Shown here: positions 1-6,103 of the stretch, piece after piece
Layout of the letters: every line of letters starts with the position of its first letter
Numbering within the stretch: position 1 is the stretch's first letter
Assembly (NCBI GenBank): GCA_964482325.1
Contig: CAYZXD010000053.1
Span: forward strand, 1 to 11,726
Direction: 5' to 3'
DNA from: CAYZJV01 sp964482325
GTDB taxonomy: Bacteria; Spirochaetota; Spirochaetia; Sphaerochaetales; Sphaerochaetaceae
DNA: 11,726 nucleotides
Notes under the pieces: model-generated
Databases searched by the model: none
Told to the model about the DNA's origin: nothing
Seen by the model: only the letters and a program-made list of their open reading frames with translations
Made by a program: the position numbers and the translations under genes

Positions 1-1
1 A

Positions 2-952
2 GCCGGATATACTGACATTCCCATTGTTTCGTTAAATCTCAAAGGGATGAATAAAAATAGTGGATTTCGTATCACCCTGCGTATGCTCCGCAAAGGGTTG
101 GCCGCGCTTCTCTGTGGTGACACCCTGATGCTCTTGAGAAATCAGGTAAGACCCTACGAAGTGCATCACGGTCAGACCGATGCACTTGTTGATCAGTGGA
201 TAGAACGTCTTTCGGCACAGTACCGGAAGGGGGATGGATATACTAAACGAGCCATGGCAAAAGACCTGCATGCCATGGTCAGTGATTTTTCCCGTATTGA
301 GACCGACTATGATCGTCCGGTGGTCAAGGTCGGCATTGTAGGCGAAATCTATATGAAGTATGCAGCGCTCGGGAACAATCATCTTGAAGATTTCCTTGCA
401 TCTCAGGCATGTGAAGTGATGATTCCCGGTCTTTTAGGCTTTTTGCTCTATGGGCTGCAGAATCAGCTCGAAGATTATCGCCTCTACGGGGGTAGCAGAG
501 TACGGTATCTGATTATGTCGGCTTTCATGCGGTACGTTACTAACCTCGAGGCAATCATGATCAGAGAGATTGAACGAGAACCCCGTTTTGTTCCTCCCGT
601 GCCATTTCATACCACCATTGAAACTGCACAGGAAGTCATCAGCCTTGGATGTAAAATGGGAGAAGGATGGCTACTCACTGCCGAGATGCGGGATCTTGCC
701 CTTATGGGGTATCGGAATATTATTTGTGTGCAACCGTTCGGATGTCTGCCGAACCATATTGTCGGTAAAGGTATGATTCGGCGTCTCAAAGAGCTGGATG
801 AAACGGTCAACATCGTTCCGGTGGATTATGATCCGGGAGCAACACGGGTTAATCAGGAAAACCGCATCAAGTTGATGCTCGCCGTCGCGAATGAGCATCG
901 CATTGAACAACTCGAAAAGATACGGGCAGAACAGTCACTGACCGAAGAGTGA
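2..952 (+). CDS. Large acyl-CoA dehydratase activase-related protein, C-terminal part (5' end outside window)
   Basis: The reading frame is open from base 2, so this is the last 316 codons of a longer gene; the ATG at 47 is internal. The residues before it (DIPIVSLNLKGMNKNSGF) read as continuous protein. The sequence resembles the C-terminal region of the very large (about 1,000-1,400 residues) fusions related to the activator and dehydratase subunits of 2-hydroxyacyl-CoA dehydratases (DUF2229 / HgdB-like). Typical landmarks are KVGIVGEIYMKY, GCKMGEGWLLTAEM and CVQPFGCLPNHIVGKGM, whose two cysteines lie at bases 725-745. In relatives such cysteines bind an iron-sulfur cluster used for ATP-driven low-potential electron transfer; the substrate of the big fusions is unknown. 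The product should be cytosolic. Its last 18 bases overlap the opposite-strand DUF1848 gene. Family call is firm, reaction is not. Confidence 0.85.
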   Translation, partial: AGYTDIPIVSLNLKGMNKNSGFRITLRMLRKGLAALLCGDTLMLLRNQVRPYEVHHGQTDALVDQWIERLSAQYRKGDGYTKRAMAKDLHAMVSDFSRIETDYDRPVVKVGIVGEIYMKYAALGNNHLEDFLASQACEVMIPGLLGFLLYGLQNQLEDYRLYGGSRVRYLIMSAFMRYVTNLEAIMIREIEREPRFVPPVPFHTTIETAQEVISLGCKMGEGWLLTAEMRDLALMGYRNIICVQPFGCLPNHIVGKGMIRRLKELDETVNIVPVDYDPGATRVNQENRIKLMLAVANEHRIEQLEKIRAEQSLTEE

Positions 953-1891
953 TAACTGCGGTTCCTTTACCACGGTCTCATCCGATTCAATCGTGTCATG
1001 TGGCTCTACTGCTCCAATCTGCAGTGGAGAGGTGCTCCGTGCTTTTGCATACTGGGCGTGGACCAATTTTTCATCATAGTTTGCATAACAATATGCACAC
1101 ATATTCAAACAGGTATTATACATGCCGATATCGACACTTTGCATGCATCGGCAATCAGGCCGTTGACTGCGATCTTTCTGGTTATTCACTGCAAGACCAC
1201 TGAGATGTTCAACAAGTTCAGCATCAATGCAGGCTCCATGAGCAATACCATACCGGGTCAGATCGTACGGTTCCGCACAGGTAAAAGCCTGCATCCGATG
1301 ACGAACGGTTTCCTGTGCGATGAGACGAGCCATACGATCGATCGTGCTCGTATCCTCACCGATCACCTGGAGAGCATCAAGATGCTGCTCGATATGCCGA
1401 TACCGGTCGAGAAAGCTGAATACGCATCGGTGGGTATAGCCTGAAAGTGAAGAAGCAATACGACTGAAGACCTCTTCATGATAGGCAACGGGATACTCTT
1501 TGGTGAATAAAATCGGATCGTAACGCCATATCAGGCGATCGGGACCGATGGCATCAGCAAATCGTCTGAAGTGATCGATACTTTCGGTATAGGGAACAAT
1601 TCTCGGTTCAATATCTACTCCATAGCCGGTAATCGTATACTGTACGTAGTAGGGATATGGGCTGAGCACATCAAGGTGCTCCATCAGGGGCACAGGATGC
1701 TTGGACCAAAATACGATACAGGCAACGGCATCGACCGAAAGATCAACTTTTCGAATCCGATGATAATCTCGTACCTGACGTACGAGTACGTACTGTTCAC
1801 GCAATCGTTCTAACAACCAGGATGTGTAATAACACGGGATGTCGGTGCGTCTGCTGGCGCTGATCACCAGTGGTCTTTTTTCCGACTTCAT
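935..1891 (-). CDS. DUF1848 family protein with C-terminal CX3CX2C cluster and QLSLF tail
   Basis: A 318-residue soluble protein. The N-terminal signature VISASRRTDIPCYYTSW and the internal VFWSKHP and RYDPILFT segments are typical of DUF1848, a family of unknown function. The C-terminal part has C247-x-C249 followed by C261-x3-C265-x2-C268 (CLNMCAYC). This is the same spacing as the [4Fe-4S] motif of radical SAM enzymes, but placed at the end of the protein instead of the start. The last residues are EPQLSLFGQ; QLSLF at 312-316 matches the consensus of bacterial beta-clamp-binding peptides. The ATG at 1891 follows a strong Shine-Dalgarno (bases 1909-1899) with seven bases between. The gene is divergent from aspS and overlaps the upstream CoA-activase gene tail to tail by 18 bases. 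Family assignment is confident. An iron-sulfur cluster is likely; a DNA repair or replication role is inference. Confidence 0.88.
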   Translation of the reverse strand: MKSEKRPLVISASRRTDIPCYYTSWLLERLREQYVLVRQVRDYHRIRKVDLSVDAVACIVFWSKHPVPLMEHLDVLSPYPYYVQYTITGYGVDIEPRIVPYTESIDHFRRFADAIGPDRLIWRYDPILFTKEYPVAYHEEVFSRIASSLSGYTHRCVFSFLDRYRHIEQHLDALQVIGEDTSTIDRMARLIAQETVRHRMQAFTCAEPYDLTRYGIAHGACIDAELVEHLSGLAVNNQKDRSQRPDCRCMQSVDIGMYNTCLNMCAYCYANYDEKLVHAQYAKARSTSPLQIGAVEPHDTIESDETVVKEPQLSLFGQ

Positions 1892-1898
1892 CGACGGA

Positions 1899-1938
1899 CC
1901 TCCTCCTTTATCCTGTATGCATAAACGTGATCAGTCAA
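1899..1938 (-). promoter_or_regulatory. Candidate promoter and strong Shine-Dalgarno of the DUF1848 gene
   Basis: Read on the minus strand, TTGACT (1938-1933, five of six to the -35 consensus) is followed after 17 bases by CAGGAT (1915-1910, a poor -10). AAAGGAGGAGG (1909-1899) then gives an excellent ribosome site seven bases before the ATG. The ribosome site is clear. The promoter is only plausible because the -10 is weak. Confidence 0.5.
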
Positions 1939-1974
1939 GATGAGATATCAGCGTGAAATAGTCATACCAACACA

Positions 1975-2003
1975 TTGAAACAGCTTGCATGACATGGTAT
2001 ATT
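1975..2003 (+). promoter_or_regulatory. aspS promoter placed for a leaderless transcript
   Basis: TTGAAA (1975-1980), a 17-base spacer and TATATT (1998-2003) form a near-ideal housekeeping sigma factor promoter. Only seven bases separate the -10 from the aspS ATG at 2011, so transcription should start at about 2010-2011, on the start codon itself. No Shine-Dalgarno is present in that space. Promoter call is strong; exact start is inferred. Confidence 0.75.
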
Positions 2004-2010
2004 TCCGCCC

Positions 2011-3798
2011 ATGGAATACAAGCAGAGAACCGTGACATGCGGAGCATTACAAAAGTCGGATGTCGGGAAGACCGTCGTCCTTAATGGATGGGTCCATCGT
2101 GATCGAAATCATGGAGGGATCCACTTCATCAACCTACGGGACCGATATGGAATTACTCAGGTGGTGGTAGGCGAATCAGCCCCACCGGCAGTGCGTGAGA
2201 TGGCAGACGAACTCCATCTTGAATACTGTATATCCGTGGAGGGAACGGTACAGGCCCGTCCCGATTCCATGGTTAACCCGGAAATGGCTACCGGAGAAAT
2301 CGAAGTTGAAGTTTCGGGACTGCAGATATTAAGCACCTGTGAACCGGTTCCGTTTATGATCGATGAAAAGACCGATGCCAAGGAAGATACCCGCTTACGA
2401 TACCGCTATCTTGATCTTAGGTCCGCTGGGATGCAGCGGAGGATCAAACTCCGCCACGACTTTGTCCGGGCAATTCGGGAATTTCTCAGCAGTCGTGATT
2501 TTTATGAGATTGAGACTCCAACCCTGATCCGGTCTACACCGGAAGGGGCTCGAGACTTCCTGGTCCCCTCACGTATCTATCCCGGGAAGTTCTATGCACT
2601 TCCCCAAAGTCCTCAGCTGCTCAAGCAGATTCTCATGGTCAGCGGCTTTGATAAGTATTTCCAGATCGCACGCTGCTATCGGGATGAAGATGCCCGTGGG
2701 GATCGACAGCTTGAATTCACCCAGCTCGATCTTGAGATGAGTTTTGTCAAACGTGATGATGTATTGCGTATCATGGAAGAACTCTTTGTCGAAGTTTTTC
2801 GCAGTACCATGCAGGTTGAGCTCCCCCGGACATTCACTCGGCTCAGCTGGTTTGAGGCAATGAATACCTATGGTGTCGATAAACCCGATCTGCGGTACGA
2901 TCTTCCCCTTATTGATGTTCAGGATATCGCCAAAGAAAGTACCTTCGGTACATTCCACTCAGTCATTGATGCGGATGGCTGTGTAAAAGCTCTTGTGGCT
3001 CCAGCTACTGAGCAAGTGGTCTACTCACGTAAATATATCGGAGCATTGGAAGATGCAGCAAAGGTGTACGGAGCAAAGGGCCTTGCATGGATCAAAGTAT
3101 CAGAAAGCAGCACACTGGAAGGTGGTGTTTCGAAATTTTTCGCAGGTCTGGAGACACAACTGCTTGAAAAGACCGGAGCCAAACCGGGTGATATGATTCT
3201 CTTTGTGGCGGACCAGTGGAAGAAAACATGTAACTCTCTTGGTGCAGTGCGCATCAAACTGGCTAAGGATCTCGGCCTTGCAGACCCGCAGAAGTTTGCC
3301 TTCTGCTGGATTATCGACTTCCCGTTGTTTGAATACAATGAAGATCGCGGCCACTGGGAAGCTGCACATCATATGTTCAGCATGCCCCAGGCGCAATACC
3401 TTGATACCCTTGAATCGGATCCAGGCAGCGTGAAAGGTGATCTGTACGATCTGGTACTTAACGGATATGAAGTGGCTTCAGGCTCGATCAGAATTCATGA
3501 CGTGGAACTCCAGAAAAGGATCTTCCGCATCTGCAATATACCTGATGAAGAGGCAGAACAACGCTTCGGCTTTCTTTTGAATGCATTCCGGTACGGGCCA
3601 CCTCCCCATGGTGGGATTGCACCGGGTATTGATCGCATGGTCATGATCATGGCAGGAGAAACCTCCATTAAAGAAGTTATTGCCTTTCCCAAGAACTCGG
3701 CAGCGGTTTCCCCTATGGACGATGCTCCTTCATTCGTAGACCAAAATCAACTCGATGATCTGCACCTTTCGATCGTGCAGCCAGAAAAACGGGATTGA
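2011..3798 (+). CDS. aspS: Aspartyl-tRNA synthetase, bacterial type
   Basis: A 595-residue class IIb synthetase that charges tRNA with aspartate in the cytosol, at the usual bacterial length. The N-terminal OB-fold anticodon domain runs over about residues 1-105 (LNGWVHRDRNHGGIHFINLR). The catalytic core follows: motif 1 region near 150-180, QSPQ at 199-202, and motif 2 with CYRDED at 222-227 and LEFTQLD after it. The bacteria-specific GAD insertion lies around 290-420. Motif 3 has GIDR at 539-542. His34 sits where discriminating E. coli AspRS has Leu30; from memory, histidine here is found in non-discriminating enzymes that also charge tRNA-Asn, so specificity is open. The ATG lacks a Shine-Dalgarno and lies seven bases after a strong -10. 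The next gene starts on the aspS stop codon, making this the head of a forward cluster. Confidence 0.97.
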   Translation: MEYKQRTVTCGALQKSDVGKTVVLNGWVHRDRNHGGIHFINLRDRYGITQVVVGESAPPAVREMADELHLEYCISVEGTVQARPDSMVNPEMATGEIEVEVSGLQILSTCEPVPFMIDEKTDAKEDTRLRYRYLDLRSAGMQRRIKLRHDFVRAIREFLSSRDFYEIETPTLIRSTPEGARDFLVPSRIYPGKFYALPQSPQLLKQILMVSGFDKYFQIARCYRDEDARGDRQLEFTQLDLEMSFVKRDDVLRIMEELFVEVFRSTMQVELPRTFTRLSWFEAMNTYGVDKPDLRYDLPLIDVQDIAKESTFGTFHSVIDADGCVKALVAPATEQVVYSRKYIGALEDAAKVYGAKGLAWIKVSESSTLEGGVSKFFAGLETQLLEKTGAKPGDMILFVADQWKKTCNSLGAVRIKLAKDLGLADPQKFAFCWIIDFPLFEYNEDRGHWEAAHHMFSMPQAQYLDTLESDPGSVKGDLYDLVLNGYEVASGSIRIHDVELQKRIFRICNIPDEEAEQRFGFLLNAFRYGPPPHGGIAPGIDRMVMIMAGETSIKEVIAFPKNSAAVSPMDDAPSFVDQNQLDDLHLSIVQPEKRD

Positions 3799-5072
3799 CG
3801 TCTCCATTGCATATCGGAATTATCGGCGGGGGTCCTTCCGGACTCCTCGCTGCGCTTCAATCGGCAGATACTGCCCGGCAAATTGGAATTCCTGTTGATA
3901 TTACTATCTGTGAGCGAAACCAGAAGGCGGCAAGAAAACTCCTGATAACTGGAGCCGGTCAGTGCAATCTGACACGAGAAGCCACGATCGATCACATGAT
4001 GGAACATTATGGCGATCATGGAAAATTCTTACGTGATGCCCTCAATTTCTTATCACCTGCACAGACTATGGTACAATTCGCAGCATGGGGCCTTCAACTG
4101 ATTACACGAGAGGATAAGAAAGTGTTTCCCGCATCTTTGCGGGCTTCCGATGTACTGCAGACCCTCTTACGGATGTGTGATAAGAACGGGATTACCATAC
4201 AATATGATTTTCGCATTACTGCTATCGGTGGTCATGATAACCGATTCCTTTTGGAATCATCAGCAGCTAGGACGCTGACAGTAGATCGTGTCATCATCTG
4301 TACCGGTGGAGTTTCCTATCCAGAAACCGGATCAACCGGTGATGGGTATACACTGCTCGGGGCACTGGGACACACTCTGGTTCCACCGCATCCTGCATTA
4401 TGTGGTATCACCATCAAAGAAAGTACTATCGGCACCTGCAGTGGTATCAGTTGTGATCCTATCACCATCTCTTTTACCGACACCGAAGGAAAACATCGAC
4501 GTCTTCATGGCCCGTTGCTGATAACCCGTAGTGGATTATCAGGACCAGTAATTCTCCATGCGGTACGTTATATGGCATCTGGTACGGTGATATCCGTCTG
4601 CTGGCTACCCGACGCGGATGGTGTGATACCTTCTCTGGACGCTTTATATGAGCAACTGAAAACACGATGTGCTGACCGCGGCAGGGTACAGCTCGGCACG
4701 ATCATTCATGAACTGGGCATCCCCCTGCGTCTGACTCAATGGATCCTCCAGGACCTACACATCACCGGAACAAAGAAAGCTGCAGAGACAAACAAGAAGG
4801 ATCTGAGAAGCATTGCACAAGCCCTCACTGCTCAGCAGTTCACCATCTCACTGCATCAATCTATTTCCCGGGCAATGGTAACCGCCGGAGGGGTGACGCT
4901 GTCACAGGTGGATCCAAAAACCATGGAATCGAAACTGGTCCCCCGATTATATATTGCGGGAGAACTTCTCGATATCGATGGTGATACCGGGGGATACAAT
5001 TTACAGGCGGCGTGGTCAACGGGTGCTTTAGCGGGAAGGAGCGCAGTGTATTCCTTTACGCATGAACGGTAA
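3795..5072 (+). CDS. BaiN/HI0933-family NAD(P)/FAD-dependent oxidoreductase
   Basis: A 425-residue flavoprotein. The N-terminal dinucleotide-binding motif IGIIGGGPSG (7-16) is followed by the family hallmark KLLITGAGQCNLT (48-60), where most relatives have GGGRCNLT. KKVFPASLRASDVL, ICTGGVSYPETGSTGDGY and the C-terminal FAD motif GELLDIDGDTGGYNLQAAW complete the pattern. Relatives include HI0933, YhiN and BaiN. BaiN is reported in bile-acid 7-dehydroxylation, but most members have no proven substrate, so a bile-acid role should not be assumed. The start is TTG at 3795, overlapping the aspS TGA as TTGA; another TTG at 3807 is the only close alternative and no ATG fits. This implies translation coupled to aspS. 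OsmC follows after 34 bases. Confidence 0.9.
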   Translation: MTSPLHIGIIGGGPSGLLAALQSADTARQIGIPVDITICERNQKAARKLLITGAGQCNLTREATIDHMMEHYGDHGKFLRDALNFLSPAQTMVQFAAWGLQLITREDKKVFPASLRASDVLQTLLRMCDKNGITIQYDFRITAIGGHDNRFLLESSAARTLTVDRVIICTGGVSYPETGSTGDGYTLLGALGHTLVPPHPALCGITIKESTIGTCSGISCDPITISFTDTEGKHRRLHGPLLITRSGLSGPVILHAVRYMASGTVISVCWLPDADGVIPSLDALYEQLKTRCADRGRVQLGTIIHELGIPLRLTQWILQDLHITGTKKAAETNKKDLRSIAQALTAQQFTISLHQSISRAMVTAGGVTLSQVDPKTMESKLVPRLYIAGELLDIDGDTGGYNLQAAWSTGALAGRSAVYSFTHER

Positions 5073-5090
5073 TGGAGTATCTTGAGGCAA

Positions 5091-5100
5091 CGGGAGGAGG
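5091..5100 (+). promoter_or_regulatory. Strong Shine-Dalgarno of the osmC-like gene
   Basis: CGGGAGGAGG lies six bases before the ATG at 5107 and fixes that start. It shows that this organism does use classical ribosome sites inside the aspS cluster, unlike the first and last genes of the same cluster. Confidence 0.8.
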
Positions 5101-5106
5101 CATTTC

Positions 5107-5502
5107 ATGGGGAGCAGAACACATATTCGAACACAGTATCATGGGACTGAGGGGCGCTTAATAAGCGACAGCGGAGCTGTTACGGCATTGGGCACATCAG
5201 CGGAGACCTTTGCTCCGTATGAGCTGCTGCTCGGAGGATTATCATTCTGCCTGTACAGTACCTTTGAATCAGTGGCGGAAAAAATGCGGCTTGCGTATGG
5301 TGAAGTGGAAATTCAGGTCACTGGAGTAAAACGGGATGAACCGGTTGCAACACTACAGACATGTGAATTGACGGTATCAGCAAGTAAAGTGCCCGATCAG
5401 GAGAAATTCACCCGGGCTTTTGAAATCAGCACGCGATATTGCTCGGTGTATCATACGATCAGCAAAGTAGCAAAGATGAGCTGGACCGTAACGTTTGTGT
5501 AA
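5107..5502 (+). CDS. OsmC/Ohr-family protein
   Basis: A 131-residue protein of typical OsmC length. OsmC and Ohr enzymes reduce organic hydroperoxides in the cytosol with a pair of cysteines in a homodimer. The first would be C48 in LLGGLSFCLYSTFESVAEKM. The second would be C112 in STRYCSVYHTISKVAK, the place of the usual CPVSNTL-type segment, though with SVYHTI in place of the common sequence. A third cysteine, C86, is extra. The ATG is set by a very strong Shine-Dalgarno. The gene lies 34 bases after the BaiN-type flavoprotein and 16 bases before the next start, so it is probably co-transcribed. Family is well supported. Peroxidase activity is likely but the OsmC and YhfA-like branches cannot be separated by eye. 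Confidence 0.85.
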   Translation: MGSRTHIRTQYHGTEGRLISDSGAVTALGTSAETFAPYELLLGGLSFCLYSTFESVAEKMRLAYGEVEIQVTGVKRDEPVATLQTCELTVSASKVPDQEKFTRAFEISTRYCSVYHTISKVAKMSWTVTFV

Positions 5503-5511
5503 TGCTACAAT
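5482..5511 (+). promoter_or_regulatory. Candidate internal promoter for the 5519 gene, leaderless geometry
   Basis: TGGACC (5482-5487), an 18-base spacer and TACAAT (5506-5511) lie across the end of the osmC-like gene. The -10 ends seven bases before the ATG at 5519, the same spacing as at aspS. The -10 is good and the -35 is fair. Confidence 0.45.
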
Positions 5512-5518
5512 ACAGCCA

Positions 5519-6103
5519 ATGAATCTTTCTGATCACGAACGATATGGAAAAATTCGCCTCTTTGAAACCTTTATCCGGGCTTTGTCTGCTCTAGTTGATG
5601 AGGATGATGCGCTCTTTTCCTGGAAAAAACGGCGAATAGCCATCACCCATCGTCTGGCACTTCATCTTGATCATGGGTTTGCCGAAGCTTTCCCTGCAAC
5701 GAAAGAGTCTCCTCTTGCCGTTGACATGGGGGCTCCGGTCTCTGATGACAGTAGAATCATGATTCCCGATATCCTGGTGCACAACCGAACTCAATCGTCA
5801 CCTCGCCCGTTGATGGCTGTCGTATGTAGAGAGGGGTATCTTACCGAACAGGAACTGATCGAACTGCATGAGCTGAGAGAGGAAAGTGCGTGCGAACTGA
5901 CCCTTGCCATCTCCTTTTTGGTAGCCCGTGACTACATGCTGATTTATCGTTTTGATGAGACAACTATCGATTATTATCACTTTCTCCGTCATGAAAAGCA
6001 TTGCCAGCTCTTCAGGAGGAGAGAACTTGGAGACCTTCCCTCTGATGCACACCAATTGAAACTTGCTATCAGGACTCGAAAGGTATCCGCCCGTCGCCGG
6101 TAA
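5519..6103 (+). CDS. Hypothetical protein resembling a PD-(D/E)XK nuclease fold, catalytic residues degenerate
   Basis: A 194-residue soluble protein when started at the ATG at 5519. A TTG at 5495 would add eight residues and overlap osmC; I prefer the ATG because a TACAAT hexamer sits seven bases before it. The order of elements recalls a family of small restriction-endonuclease-fold proteins: a helix with THRLALHLDHGF (43-54), the strand IMIPDILVHNR (80-90) giving a candidate P83-D84, then the strand PLMAVVCREGY (97-107). In active members the last strand carries E-x-K; here the aligned residues appear to be A100-V-V-C103, so catalysis is doubtful. No signal peptide or membrane segment is seen. 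Its last 35 bases overlap the convergent DUF6062-like gene. The coding call is good; the fold call is tentative. Confidence 0.7.
   Translation: MNLSDHERYGKIRLFETFIRALSALVDEDDALFSWKKRRIAITHRLALHLDHGFAEAFPATKESPLAVDMGAPVSDDSRIMIPDILVHNRTQSSPRPLMAVVCREGYLTEQELIELHELREESACELTLAISFLVARDYMLIYRFDETTIDYYHFLRHEKHCQLFRRRELGDLPSDAHQLKLAIRTRKVSARRR

Noticed and set aside
1334..1345. 12-base palindrome ACGATCGATCGT
   Set aside because: It lies within the DUF1848 coding sequence with no repeat elsewhere. The window is rich in GATC generally (about 49 sites in the first 4.9 kb by hand count, against roughly 19 expected at even base use), so such a match is not surprising.
998..1444. 148-codon open frame on the plus strand inside the DUF1848 gene
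   Set aside because: It has no family-like features and no ribosome site; it is a shadow of the opposite strand.
3795..5072. Bile-acid metabolism role for the BaiN-like gene
   Set aside because: The family is broad and there is no other bile-acid gene nearby; family name alone does not support the function.
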